Shown here piece by piece: positions 47,960 through 56,322 of a stretch of DNA of 64,000 bases. The DNA is taken from NCBI RefSeq assembly GCF_008364765.1, contig NZ_VTUY01000002.1:188501-252500 (forward strand), in the 5' to 3' direction. Source of the stretch: Bacillus sp. CH30_1T (GTDB lineage Bacteria > Bacillota > Bacilli > Bacillales > Bacillaceae_B). Position 1 is the stretch's first letter. The number at the start of each line of letters is the position of its first letter. Below the pieces are notes generated by a model, which did not search any database, was not told the origin of the DNA, and worked only from the letters and a program-made list of their open reading frames with translations. Both the position numbers and the translations under genes were made by a program.

Positions 47960-48133
47960 TTATGACGAGGTTTTCAAGACAGGATTGGGGTATTCGTACC
48001 CTTGTTCAAGGGCTGTCACCCGTTGAGATAAATAGAAATTCTCGACGTTCGCTCTTGCTACCTTTTTAATGAGGTCTTCTGTTAACTTTTCCATTCGGTC
48101 AATCCTTTGTTCAAGATCTTGCAGTGTGGCCAC
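47960..48133 (-). CDS. 57-residue coiled-coil protein downstream of ssb
   Basis: GTG start at 48133 with AGGGAG 8-9 nt upstream. The sequence (LQDLEQRIDRMEKLTEDLIKKVARANVENFYLSQRVTALE) is a short coiled coil. It lies 24 nt after ssb in the same orientation and before a terminator, so it is most likely in the same transcript. It could be YwpG-like by position, but I do not recognise its sequence. Confidence 0.6.
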   Translation of the reverse strand: MATLQDLEQRIDRMEKLTEDLIKKVARANVENFYLSQRVTALEQGYEYPNPVLKTSS

Positions 48134-48157
48134 AACTCCATCTCCCTTTAAAAAATA

Positions 48158-48535
48158 TTAAAACGGTAATTCGATTGGCTCTTTCTTGCTTGGCTCGGGG
48201 GCATCCGCGGTTTCCCGTCTGTTGTCCATAAATCGGACATTTTCAGCGACGACTTCGGTTACATACGTACGTTTTCCTTGATCGTTATCAAAATAGCGGG
48301 TTTGGATTCGACCGGTGACACCAATGACAGATCCTTTCCGGCAGTATTTCTCCGTGTTGTCTGCAGCCCGGTTCCATATGGTGCAGAGCACGAAGTCTGT
48401 ATCAATTTGACCTTTTTGATTCTTGTAGTTACGATTCACAGCTATCGTAGCATTAAGTATCGATTTTCCTTCCAATGTTTTTCTAGTTTCAGGATCTTTG
48501 GTCAGTCTTCCAACGAGGGTCACTTGGTTGATCAA
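48158..48535 (-). CDS. ssbB: Single-stranded DNA-binding protein, SsbB (YwpH) type
   Basis: The 125-residue OB-fold protein has the SSB blocks INQVTLVGRLTKDPETRKTLEGK, ATIAVNRNYKN, TDFVLCTIWNRAADNTEKYC, GSVIGVTGRIQTRYFDN and YVTEVVAENVRFMD. Length, neighbourhood (ywpF, ywpE-like sortase, fabZ) and the short tail point to the competence-type SsbB rather than SsbA, although it ends PIELPF, an acidic-hydrophobic tip that can bind partner proteins. Start is TTG with GGAGG about 11 nt upstream. It coats single-stranded DNA during transformation. Confidence 0.9.
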   Translation of the reverse strand: MINQVTLVGRLTKDPETRKTLEGKSILNATIAVNRNYKNQKGQIDTDFVLCTIWNRAADNTEKYCRKGSVIGVTGRIQTRYFDNDQGKRTYVTEVVAENVRFMDNRRETADAPEPSKKEPIELPF

Positions 48536-48604
48536 TTGAAATTTTTCCTCCTTTCTCTTAAGCTGTTTTCATCTTACAATCTTCTGTCTCATCTTGTAAA
48601 ATCG

Positions 48605-48652
48605 TGAATTTCAGAAATTCGAGGCGAAAAAGGCTTGAATTTCCGAAATTCG
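48605..48652. promoter_or_regulatory. Two copies of a 17-bp palindromic box in the ssbB-ywpF spacer
   Basis: TGAATTTCAGAAATTCG (48605-48621) and TGAATTTCCGAAATTCG (48636-48652) differ at one base, the centre of a palindrome GAATTTC-N-GAAATTC. They are 31 bp apart (three helical turns), between divergent ssbB and ywpF. A dimeric repressor or activator site is the obvious guess. The remaining bases of the spacer show nothing more. Confidence 0.5.
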
Positions 48653-48802
48653 CCTAGGGAGATTTCCCCGATTCCGATCAAAATCAGGGTCAAAATCACA
48701 AAATTGCATCTTTCGTCCTTTTTTTCCTCGGGGAATTTGTTAGGGAAACAATTCCTACTATGATATAATTTTATAAAACCTTTAAATGGGAGATGTTCGT
48801 TC

Positions 48803-49243
48803 ATGAAAACCTTTAAAGTTATTTCACTGCAAGTAGTGGAGAACGATGAACTGCATGACTTTGAGATAGTGGACGGTCTGATTATTAATAAAGAGGATGG
48901 ACAGAGTACATGGCTTGTCGAAACGTACTTGTCGAATGAATATATTGAGTTCTTTCAAGAGGCTCAACAACGTAAGGAAGATTTGGAAATCCAGGTCGTG
49001 ATTTCCCATAAGGCCAATGACCCGGCTGCTTTCATGACTACAATCCGTTGTATTAAAGAGCTGGATGAACATATCAGTATTATGTTTGAGGGGAAATTGA
49101 AAAAACAGAGGAATGAATATGCAGAATTACTCCTTGATGACCTAGTACGAAAAGGATATTCGGGGGAAGAATTAATCCGTGAGTTCCGTGAGAAGATGGT
49201 ATCAAAGCCAAGGATTCCGGCAACTGCAAAGCCGAGTACTTAG
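48803..49243 (+). CDS. ywpF: YwpF-like protein
   Basis: The 146-residue protein (MKTFKVISLQVVEN, then TWLVETYLSNEYIEFFQEAQ, and LEIQVVISHKANDPAAF) matches the YwpF family by length and position beside ssbB, as in B. subtilis. Its function is unknown. GGGAG lies about 11 nt before the ATG. It is divergent from ssbB with the palindromic boxes between. No membrane segment. Confidence 0.75.
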   Translation: MKTFKVISLQVVENDELHDFEIVDGLIINKEDGQSTWLVETYLSNEYIEFFQEAQQRKEDLEIQVVISHKANDPAAFMTTIRCIKELDEHISIMFEGKLKKQRNEYAELLLDDLVRKGYSGEELIREFREKMVSKPRIPATAKPST

Positions 49244-49337
49244 TTGTATGAAATTAAGTTATTCATACTATCTGTTTATGATATAATTGTATTAATATTG
49301 TGACTTCTTATATGAAGTTCTTAGGTAGGTGTTCCCT

Positions 49338-49658
49338 ATGATTGGAGAAAGAGTCAAGAAATACAGACAAGAAAAACGCATGTCCATGACAGAGCTTGCT
49401 GATAAAGCCGGCGTTGCAAAGTCATACTTGAGTTCAATAGAGCGTAACCTTCAACAAAACCCTTCTATCCAATTCCTTGAGAAAGTTTCAGGTGCCCTAG
49501 GAATTCCGATGGACGCACTTTTACATGACCAACCAGAAGATCAAAATATCGATCATGAGTGGATTAAGATTGCAGAAGAAGCCATGGATTCTGGAATTAC
49601 CAAGGAGCAGTTCAGGGAATTCATTGAATTTAATAAGTGGAAATTAGGCAATAAATAA
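49338..49658 (+). CDS. sinR: Biofilm master regulator SinR
   Basis: This 106-residue protein starts at ATG 49338 (AGGTAGG upstream). The N-terminal XRE domain (GERVKKYRQEKRMSMTELADKAGVAKSYLSSIERNLQQNPSIQFLEKVSGALGIP, in parts) is nearly the SinR consensus, and the C-terminal SinI-like helices EWIKIAEEAMDSGITKEQFREFIEF allow tetramerisation and SinI binding. SinR represses matrix genes. Uniquely, the neighbouring sinI is on the other strand and convergent, not upstream in the same operon as in B. subtilis. Confidence 0.93.
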   Translation: MIGERVKKYRQEKRMSMTELADKAGVAKSYLSSIERNLQQNPSIQFLEKVSGALGIPMDALLHDQPEDQNIDHEWIKIAEEAMDSGITKEQFREFIEFNKWKLGNK

Positions 49659-49690
49659 AGTCTTGCGAAGGATTCACAAGACTTTATTTA
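49657..49690. terminator. Bidirectional terminator between sinR and sinI
   Basis: AAAGTCTTG/CAAGACTTT with 11-base loop and A/T tails, between convergent genes. Confidence 0.85.
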
Positions 49691-49704
49691 TATTAAATCA
49701 CTTT

Positions 49705-49830
49705 TTACTCGGTTTTCACTTCCTGGGGCTGGTTTTGAAGAAATTCTCTGATTTCTGATTTAGAAATTCCGGCGTCTAAAGCTTGTTTAATTAGTTCCAT
49801 CCATTCAAGATCAAGTTCACGATTTGTCAA
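49705..49830 (-). CDS. sinI: SinI-like anti-repressor
   Basis: The 41-residue product reads ELDLEWMELIKQALDAGISKSEIREFLQNQP, the SinI fold of two helices (EWxxLIxxAxxxGIxxxEIxxFL). TTG start at 49830 with GGGAGGG 8 nt upstream. SinI sequesters SinR by forming a heterodimer through the homologous C-terminal helices. It is too short for usual gene callers. Convergent orientation to sinR is unusual and implies separate promoters. Confidence 0.85.
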   Translation of the reverse strand: MTNRELDLEWMELIKQALDAGISKSEIREFLQNQPQEVKTE

Positions 49831-50205
49831 TATAATACCCTCCCAAAATACATGTATGTATTTCAGGCAATCCAGCCATCGTAGTCCTCAAATAATCACA
49901 CCTTCTTATTGATTAAATTTCAATCTATTATATTACCTATAGTCACGAAGATATGCCTATTTTCTAACCTTAGATCTGTGACTTTGCGTCCTTATTTTTC
50001 AATAAGTTTGCCTTTGTCTGACTATTCCCTTAGAACTAATTAGATTATACTAATAAACATCCTGTTCGTATGTTGTTTTTTGTCAATTACGTCTATTTAA
50101 TTTACACTTTTTTCCTACATAATAACCTAAATTATGACATACTAAAACTAATAATGGTAATTTTATTAGACATCACATGTGATTTGAATGGAATATGTCG
50201 AATGA
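49831..50205. other. Intergenic region upstream of sinI
   Basis: This 375-bp AT-rich stretch should contain the sinI promoter. I cannot point to a clear SigH or Spo0A box, and there is no gene or repeat. Confidence 0.4.
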
Positions 50206-50403
50206 CTAAGAATACATGCTACGTTTATAGCTTTCTATCTTTCTTCTAAGTGGCAGGACTTTTTCATTAATATTTTGGTAATCACTAGGATAATAGAATG
50301 CATGATTGGATATATCAAACCCGCAGCTCGGGCAAATCCAGGAACCAGTTTCCGTACTACTAAAGGATGGTCGAGTACAGCGTGTGCATGTTTTTTTATA
50401 CAT
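50206..50403 (-). CDS. Small zinc-ribbon protein
   Basis: The 65-residue product has two CxxC knuckles (KTCTRCTRP and WICPSCGFD), a zinc ribbon, followed by a polar helical tail (NEKVLPLRRKIESYKRS). GAGGTGATGTA precedes the ATG. It may bind nucleic acid or protein; nothing more can be said. It stands alone between two gaps. Confidence 0.6.
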   Translation of the reverse strand: MYKKTCTRCTRPSFSSTETGSWICPSCGFDISNHAFYYPSDYQNINEKVLPLRRKIESYKRSMYS

Positions 50404-50760
50404 TACATCACCTCATTTCATCAAAATGTTTCTCTCTCTTTTCTAATGAAAATATTTAGATAAATAGGTAGTAATCCTATAGCTATTGTTAAAATTGAGA
50501 CCATAGTGGTTTAGAAGGGTTCAGTATTACAAATGATTGAAGTATGATAAAAAAACAGCGTTCTCTTTAAAGAACTATATAATTCATTATAAGAATATTC
50601 CCTTTAATTGAAAATCATTAAAAACATCCAATTTGCTTGTCTAAGAAACATTTATCGTTCATTTCCTTCTAATTACTTTAATTTATTAACTTTTTTGTAT
50701 TTTATAAATAACAAAATGTTCTATATAATGAATAAAATGATTATAAAGGGAGTAATACTC
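50404..50760. other. AT-rich promoter region before the slrR-like gene
   Basis: About 357 bp, very AT-rich. The open frame that extends upstream of ATG 50761 has no ribosome-binding site. I see no repeat or RNA element. Confidence 0.4.
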
Positions 50761-51090
50761 ATGGTAGGTCAGCGAATAAAGTATCTGCGTGAGCAGAAGG
50801 GGTTAACAATAAACGAACTATCATTTCTATCTAATGTTTCTAAGTCTTATATCAGCTCCATAGAAAGGGGACTTCAGAAAAATCCCTCTATTAAAGTTTT
50901 AATGAAAATTTCACTTACTTTGGATACCCCTTTAGAAAATATTATTTCTTCGCCTCAAAAAGGGGGTATGCTTGGCGAAGAGTGGATTGAACTTCTTGAA
51001 GAAGCTATTAAGCAGGGTTTAACCAAGGAGGAATTTCACGAATTCCTTTCTTTTGTACATTATAAAAAGAAAATGTATATCAATGAATAA
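50761..51090 (+). CDS. Second SinR/SlrR-type regulator
   Basis: ATG 50761 with AAGGGAG nearby gives 109 residues. The XRE domain (GQRIKYLREQKGLTINELSFLSNVSKSYISSIERGLQKNPSIKVL) and C-terminal SinI-like helices (EEWIELLEEAIKQGLTKEEFHEFLSFV) match SinR/SlrR. SlrR forms a complex with SinR in B. subtilis and switches matrix and motility genes. Here it overlaps a sortase gene by 8 nt, so it may control or be coupled to surface-protein anchoring. SinI could bind it as well. Confidence 0.85.
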   Translation: MVGQRIKYLREQKGLTINELSFLSNVSKSYISSIERGLQKNPSIKVLMKISLTLDTPLENIISSPQKGGMLGEEWIELLEEAIKQGLTKEEFHEFLSFVHYKKKMYINE

Positions 51091-51667
51091 ATTACTATTG
51101 ATGCTTGGATCTATACTTCTTCTCTCAGGATTAGGCTGTTCCATTTTTGCTGTTTCGGAAATAATAAAGCACGAAGAGGCTCAGTCAGAATCCATAAAAG
51201 AGGCAAAAAGTATGATTCTGAATGATCCTGGAGAAAACTCAGATAATCTTGAAATGAAAAATGATTTTGAAGTAGGAGATGTTATAGGTATTTTAGCTAT
51301 TCCTGAATTAAAGCGTGAAGTTCCCATTTTATCTGGGACCAATGAAGATGAATTAGAAAAAGGAGTTGGTCACTATTCTACAACCGCTCTACCAGGTCAG
51401 AAAAATCGAATCTTTCTAGCTGGCCACCGTGATACCGTATTTAAAAAAATGGGGGAACTTCAAAAAGGAGATCGGTTAACTGTACAAATGGAAACCGGGG
51501 TCCACGAATATGAGATTTATGAAACTTTGGTTGTGGATGAGACTGATCTTTCAGTACTTGAGCCAACTTCACCGGAAGAAATCCTTACCCTTTCCACTTG
51601 TTATCCCTTTGAATATCTTTCAAGCACAAAGGAACGTTATATCATTAATGCTAAAAAAATAAATTAA
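51083..51667 (+). CDS. Class D sortase (YwpE-like)
   Basis: This 194-residue protein starts at ATG 51083, inside the end of the SinR-like gene. It has an N-terminal membrane anchor (LLLMLGSILLLSGLGCSIFAV), then the sortase fold: IPELKREVPILSGTNEDELEKGVGHY, catalytic His in IFLAGHRDTVF, Cys in LTLSTCYPFEY and Arg in SSTKERYIINAKKI. Class D sortases attach LPXTG-like proteins to the wall. No LPXTG substrate is seen in the window. B. subtilis YwpE in this neighbourhood is a shorter sortase. Confidence 0.9.
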   Translation: MNKLLLMLGSILLLSGLGCSIFAVSEIIKHEEAQSESIKEAKSMILNDPGENSDNLEMKNDFEVGDVIGILAIPELKREVPILSGTNEDELEKGVGHYSTTALPGQKNRIFLAGHRDTVFKKMGELQKGDRLTVQMETGVHEYEIYETLVVDETDLSVLEPTSPEEILTLSTCYPFEYLSSTKERYIINAKKIN

Positions 51668-51700
51668 AGCGCAGAAGCTAAATTGCCTCTGCGCCATTTA

Positions 51701-51994
51701 TTACTCGTCCTTCTTATCCTGATCCTGCATATCCAAATCATCCTCTACAGCGTCTTCTTCAGGCGTGTTTTCATCCTTCGCTGCATCTTTGTCCCCTGGT
51801 ACGTTCTTATCCTGGGACTCATCCATTTCGTTATTGCCCATATCGTCATTCTCGTTCATGCCATCATCTTCCGGTACTTCTTCCTCTGTTGGTGTCTCAT
51901 CTTCCGGAGGAGGCTCCTGATCTACGTTACATCCTACAAGAAGCATGGCAGCAAGTGCTGATCCACCAAGAATTGATAATAATTTTTTGCTCAT
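51701..51994 (-). CDS. Acidic lipoprotein
   Basis: The ATG at 51994 has AAGGAG 8 nt upstream. The 97-residue product has a lipoprotein signal with lipobox LLVGC (Cys at about 22), followed by a very acidic low-complexity chain of Asp, Glu, Asn and Gln with Pro. It should be a surface lipoprotein of unknown role. A bidirectional hairpin (GCGCAGAAGC/GCCTCTGCGC at 51669-51694) separates it from the sortase gene. Confidence 0.7.
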   Translation of the reverse strand: MSKKLLSILGGSALAAMLLVGCNVDQEPPPEDETPTEEEVPEDDGMNENDDMGNNEMDESQDKNVPGDKDAAKDENTPEEDAVEDDLDMQDQDKKDE

Positions 51995-52142
51995 GATGTA
52001 TTTCTCCTTTCTAACGTGTACGTTAGTTAATATAAGACCGTTACGTTGGTCTTTCGTTAGCATTCCCTGAAAATGAATTTACTTGCATTTCGAGTGAAAT
52101 TTTTTGAGGAAAATTAATTTTGAGCATATAAAGAATTAAGCC

Positions 52143-52191
52143 AAAAAAACTGGGCCTGAGTGAACGAATCACAACAAGCCCAGTTTGCACA
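52143..52191 (-). terminator. Terminator of fabZ
   Basis: AAACTGGGC with GCCCAGTTT, long loop, T-run on the minus-strand side. Confidence 0.8.
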
Positions 52192-52195
52192 TTTT

Positions 52196-52627
52196 TTATT
52201 GTTTATCTCCTAAAGCGAACATCATTTCTAATTCACAAGCGACTTCGCCATCAACCGTCGCCACGCCTTTTCCTTTACCGATCGGACCTTTAAAACGGAT
52301 CATTTCGACTTCAAGTCTCAGCTGGTCTCCCGGCTTTACTTGACGCTTGAAACGACATTTATCAATGCCAGTGAAGAAAGCTAAACGCCCACGGTTATCT
52401 TCCACTTTCAGCATGGCAACAGCACCGACCTGAGCGAGAGCCTCCACGATCAACACGCCAGGCATAACAGGATAATCAGGGAAATGCCCATTGAAAAATT
52501 CCTCATTCGCCGTCACATTCTTAATCCCGATCGCTTTCTTACCTTCTTCCACTTCTAAAATCCGATCCACCAGCAAAAACGGATAACGATGGGGAATGAT
52601 TTCCTTAATTTGATTAATATCAAGCAT
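52196..52627 (-). CDS. fabZ: 3-hydroxyacyl-[ACP] dehydratase FabZ
   Basis: FabZ dehydrates 3-hydroxyacyl-ACP in fatty acid synthesis. The 143-residue hot-dog enzyme has [13 protein letters not shown], the catalytic His48 in [12 protein letters not shown] and Glu62 in [12 protein letters not shown]. It is preceded by AGGAGGAAT. It lies after flhP and the small EpuA-like gene in the same direction, as ywpB does in B. subtilis; two REPINs occupy the gap upstream. Confidence 0.96.
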   Translation of the reverse strand: MLDINQIKEIIPHRYPFLLVDRILEVEEGKKAIGIKNVTANEEFFNGHFPDYPVMPGVLIVEALAQVGAVAMLKVEDNRGRLAFFTGIDKCRFKRQVKPGDQLRLEVEMIRFKGPIGKGKGVATVDGEVACELEMMFALGDKQ

Positions 52628-52710
52628 ATAAAATTCCTCCTACCAATATGTATGTACACCCTATTGTACAGAAATTGTGCTTAGAATAGCAACAGGAGAG
52701 GGACGCTAGA

Positions 52711-52808
52711 GAGGGACGGACCTCGAAAACAGACTTTCTTTAAAATCTCAATCCTGATATATCAAGGTTCTTTGTTCAATATGAGCGTAAAATCGAGGTC
52801 CGTCCCTC
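52711..52808. repeat. REPIN-like element A
   Basis: GAGGGACGGACCTC (52711-52724) faces GAGGTCCGTCCCTC (52795-52808), 98 bp overall. The spacer contains AATCCTGATATATCA, the reverse complement of the spacer core in the neighbouring element at 52830. Confidence 0.92.
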
Positions 52809-52829
52809 TACTTTGTCTGCGATCGAAAA

Positions 52830-52926
52830 GAGGGACGGACCTCGAATACAAAGCTCCATCCGCAACGAAACCCCAATATATCAGGATTCATTGCCCCAAA
52901 AGCTAAATATCCGAGGTCCGTCCCTC
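52830..52926. repeat. REPIN-like element B
   Basis: GAGGGACGGACCTC (52830-52843) faces GAGGTCCGTCCCTC (52913-52926), 97 bp. The spacer core AATATATCAGGATTCA matches element A when that element is inverted. Confidence 0.92.
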
Positions 52927-52943
52927 AAAAAGTTCTCAATAAG

Positions 52944-53222
52944 TTATTTCTTCATAACGATATCAATAATGTGCTGCCAGGTTTCTGCTTTGAAGACGTC
53001 GACTGCTTTGCCGCCTCCGATGCCTGCGAAGCCAATGATGGCACCTAGTACGAGACTTCCTGCAAGAAGAAGGATGAACAGAAGGATTCTCAGCCAGATT
53101 GGCAGCATGCGGACGCGTACCCAGCGCGCAGGCTTGGATTCGTCCTTTTGCTTGGCTTTCTTTTCTGCTTTTACAAATTCTCTTGTTGTTTTTTCTTCTC
53201 GTAGTAGCTCTTTTTCACTCAT
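52944..53222 (-). CDS. EpuA-like small membrane protein
   Basis: The 92-residue protein has a charged N-terminus (about 45 residues), one strong helix (IWLRILLFILLLAGSLVLGAIIG, about 42-64) and ends in IIDIVMKK. It matches the EpuA/DUF family, often annotated as a DNA-directed RNA polymerase beta-like protein without real similarity to polymerase. It is 15 nt after flhP, in one operon. Confidence 0.7.
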   Translation of the reverse strand: MSEKELLREEKTTREFVKAEKKAKQKDESKPARWVRVRMLPIWLRILLFILLLAGSLVLGAIIGFAGIGGGKAVDVFKAETWQHIIDIVMKK

Positions 53223-53237
53223 AGCATTTAACTCCTT

Positions 53238-54080
53238 TTAGCGTATCCCATTTACAAGGCCCATCATTTGATCTGCAAGGGAGATCGAGCGGGCCTGAAA
53301 TTGATATGATCGTTGGACATTCAGCATGTCCGTCATTTCTTTGCTGATATCAACGTTCGAGGCCTCCAATGAATTCTGAACCATTGAAATATCTGAGCGT
53401 GCTCCTCCAACGATATTCGTTACGACTTCATCTTCCGTAACTCCGAGTTCGTCCAGGTTCTCTGGAAAACCTAACAGATTACCGCCAAACTGCTGTAGAA
53501 ATTGAGACTTTTCAACCGTGACAATCCCCAGGTTGAATTGCTCTTCTATGCCGCCTGCACCCGTAACCGTCAGGATTCCATTATCCCCCATTTGGAAAGA
53601 AGACGCATCTTCTGAAAATGTAATATAGTTATCGTTCTCATCCAAAACCGGTAATCCACTTCCGTTCACGAGCATCGCTTCCCCATTCCCGATTGGACTG
53701 ACAAAGAATGCTCCGTCTCTCGTATAGCGTACGGCACCTGAATTGTCATCTTGAGCAAGGACTTTAAAGAACTGCCTCCCACTGGTTAAAGCAAAATCCA
53801 GCGAGCGGCCCGTTAATTTCAAAGAACCCTGGTTCAGGATCAGTTGAGATTGTGAAAGTTTTGCGCCACTGCCTTCCCTTACTCCAAGAGGGGTAAGTCT
53901 GCCTGTTTCAAACTCTTCCACACGCTGATTGTTCACCTGTTGTACAAGTAACTCAGAGAATGTCGCTTCCCGGCGCTTGTATCCATTTGTATCTGCGTTT
54001 GACAGATTATGACCAATCATGTCCATATGTTTATGCAATTGACCTAATGTGTTGGTTGCTGTAATCATCGTTCGATTCAT
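53238..54080 (-). CDS. flhP: Flagellar hook-basal body protein FlhP
   Basis: The ATG at 54080 is preceded by AGGAGGGG. The 280-residue rod-type protein has the N-terminal flagellar motif TLGQLHKHMDMIGHNLSNADTNGYKRREATF and the C-terminal QNSLEASNVDISKEMTDMLNVQRSYQFQARSI (FlgG-like, with ends that coil together). It is part of the Gram-positive distal rod. FlhO precedes it by about 60 nt; the start in the longer frame (54125) is not needed. Confidence 0.93.
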   Translation of the reverse strand: MNRTMITATNTLGQLHKHMDMIGHNLSNADTNGYKRREATFSELLVQQVNNQRVEEFETGRLTPLGVREGSGAKLSQSQLILNQGSLKLTGRSLDFALTSGRQFFKVLAQDDNSGAVRYTRDGAFFVSPIGNGEAMLVNGSGLPVLDENDNYITFSEDASSFQMGDNGILTVTGAGGIEEQFNLGIVTVEKSQFLQQFGGNLLGFPENLDELGVTEDEVVTNIVGGARSDISMVQNSLEASNVDISKEMTDMLNVQRSYQFQARSISLADQMMGLVNGIR

Positions 54081-54141
54081 GACGTGTTCCCCTCCTATTA
54101 TAAGGTATTCAGTAACGAAATTCATTTACAATCTTTAACTA

Positions 54142-54981
54142 TCAGTTGACACGACCGATTTCGTTGGCTGCTTTTTCCATACTTCGATCATATGCTTGCA
54201 GGACTTTCTGATTCGCTTCAAAGGCTCTGTACGCAGATAACATATCCGTCATTGTACGAGATGCATCGACATTGGACCTTTCGAGGAATCCCTGCTTGGT
54301 GGTGAAAGAAACATTGGCTTCTTCATAAGCATCGGGAAGAGGTACATTTCCTTCTGTTGCGAATAGTCCATCTCCCTGCTTTACAAGTCGGTTGGGATTT
54401 TCTGAATAGCCTACACCCAGAGTAGCCACAACATTTTCATCGACAAGAATCTGACCCTTCTCCCCAACAGAGAACTGATCACTGTCTAAATAAATACGCT
54501 CGCCATTTTCATCCAAAATATAAAAACCACTGTTCGTAGTGAGAAATCCGTTTCCATTCACAGTCAGATTTCCGTTTCTTGTATAGCGTGGAATTCCATC
54601 CGCACCTTCAACCGCCAGAAACACCGATCCCATTGATCCCGTTTCTTCATTGGTAGGCATCGATACGTCTAGTAACGCAATGTCCAAGCTTCTTCCTGTC
54701 TCCTGAAGATCACCCTGTAGAAATGAAGGGATCGTTTCCTGCATATAAACGCCAGTATTGAGTGCCCCCACTTTCTGATTAAAAGGAAGGGAGAGTGGTT
54801 TCTCTGTCGGAATCGACGTGGAATCCATCCGCTCCATGAGCATCTCAGGAAATGCACGCATCGATGCCCGATCAGCTTTATAACCCGGTGTATTCGCATT
54901 TGACATATTATTCGTTAACATTTCTGTCTTGCGTTGCTGCGAAAGCATTCCTGATGCTACTGTATAAAATCCGCGAAACAT
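54142..54981 (-). CDS. flhO: Flagellar hook-basal body protein FlhO
   Basis: This 279-residue flagellar rod protein has MLSQQRKTEMLTNNMSNANTPGYKADRA at the N-terminus and TKQGFLERSNVDASRTMTDMLSAYRAFEANQKVLQAYDRSM at the C-terminus, the FlgB/FlgG-type coiled-coil ends. It and FlhP build the rod and require no flagellar hook proteins nearby. It lies directly after mbl, as in B. subtilis. Confidence 0.93.
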   Translation of the reverse strand: MFRGFYTVASGMLSQQRKTEMLTNNMSNANTPGYKADRASMRAFPEMLMERMDSTSIPTEKPLSLPFNQKVGALNTGVYMQETIPSFLQGDLQETGRSLDIALLDVSMPTNEETGSMGSVFLAVEGADGIPRYTRNGNLTVNGNGFLTTNSGFYILDENGERIYLDSDQFSVGEKGQILVDENVVATLGVGYSENPNRLVKQGDGLFATEGNVPLPDAYEEANVSFTTKQGFLERSNVDASRTMTDMLSAYRAFEANQKVLQAYDRSMEKAANEIGRVN

Positions 54982-55051
54982 ATTTTCACCTCATAACTGT
55001 GTTAGCTGTTTTTATATCGGATGACTGTTGCAATATTTTTATAAAAGAAAA

Positions 55052-56062
55052 TTATATAATGCTTCTTCTGGAAATTTTATCGATATTCTCAAGCATTAAC
55101 CCTGTCCCAATTGCTACGCAATCCATCGGGTTTTCAGCAATGAGAACCGGTACTTTCAGTTCTTCTGCAAGGAGGGTATCCATTCCGTGAAGAAGTGCTC
55201 CCCCTCCAGTTAAGATAACTCCGCGGTCAATGATATCCGCTGATAATTCCGGTGGAGTCTTTTCAAGGACATTCTTAGCAGCCTGTACGATCACTGCCAC
55301 TGATTCACGAAGAGCCCCTTCGATTTCCGTTGATGTCACGGTAATCGTGCGTGGCAGACCGGACACCATGTCGCGGCCGCGGATGCTCATTTCTTTTCGA
55401 TCTTCATCGAGGGTTTCTGAAAATACCGACCCGATGTTCACCTTGATATCTTCCGCTGTCCGCTCCCCGATCAGAAGCTTGTACTCTTTTTTAATATAAT
55501 TCAGGATTTCATGGTCGAACTTATCCCCGGCCATCTTGATGGACTGACTCGTCACGATGTCACCCATGGAAAGAACCGCAACATCCGTCGTTCCTCCACC
55601 GATGTCCACGACCATGTTTCCGGTTGGATTGAAAATATCCATTCCCGCACCAATTGCAGCGACTTTAGGCTCTTCTTCTAAATAAATCTTCTTCCCACCG
55701 CTCTTTTCAGCCGCTTCTCTGATTGCCTTTTGCTCGACACTCGTGATGTTCGTTGGGCAGCAAATCAAGATTCTTGGTTTAGAAAGAAATCCTTTTACAT
55801 TCAATTTATTAATAAAATGCTTCAGCATTGCTTCTGTTACATCAAAGTCAGCGATGACCCCATCTTTTAACGGACGGGTCGCCACAATGTTTCCAGGAGT
55901 ACGCCCAACCATGCGACGCGCTTCCTCTCCAACCGCTAATACCTTACCTGTATTCTTGTCCAAAGCCACAACCGATGGCTCATTCAAGACAATCCCTTTT
56001 CCTTTAACATGAATTAAAACATTAGCCGTACCAAGGTCAATCCCAATATCTTTCGCGAACAT
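55052..56062 (-). CDS. mbl: Rod-shape-determining MreB-like protein Mbl
   Basis: The 336-residue actin-like ATPase has FAKDIGIDLGTANVLIHVKGKGIVL (phosphate 1), ILICCPTNITSVEQKAI, VVDIGGGTTDVAVLSMG (phosphate 2) and VILTGGGALLHGMDTLLA (adenosine). It forms filaments under the membrane that guide cell wall synthesis. Start and length match B. subtilis Mbl. Confidence 0.96.
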   Translation of the reverse strand: MFAKDIGIDLGTANVLIHVKGKGIVLNEPSVVALDKNTGKVLAVGEEARRMVGRTPGNIVATRPLKDGVIADFDVTEAMLKHFINKLNVKGFLSKPRILICCPTNITSVEQKAIREAAEKSGGKKIYLEEEPKVAAIGAGMDIFNPTGNMVVDIGGGTTDVAVLSMGDIVTSQSIKMAGDKFDHEILNYIKKEYKLLIGERTAEDIKVNIGSVFSETLDEDRKEMSIRGRDMVSGLPRTITVTSTEIEGALRESVAVIVQAAKNVLEKTPPELSADIIDRGVILTGGGALLHGMDTLLAEELKVPVLIAENPMDCVAIGTGLMLENIDKISRRSII

Positions 56063-56322
56063 CTTGTGTTTCTCCCTTCTTCTTTTACAAATTCATCATC
56101 ATATTTCATCTATGGTTTCATCTTAATGTCATTACGTAAAAACGTTAAGTCAAAACTTTCACCTAATTAATTATTTTACCATAAATATGTCGAAGGTAGA
56201 TATTTTTTGTCAAAAAAATGTATTGAGTTTGTTATTTATTTGGAAAAGTATAGGAATATTGGAGGGGGTTGTTACAGGAGTGTTAAGGTTTGGTGAAGTT
56301 GGGTGAGATGGGGTGGTTTTTG

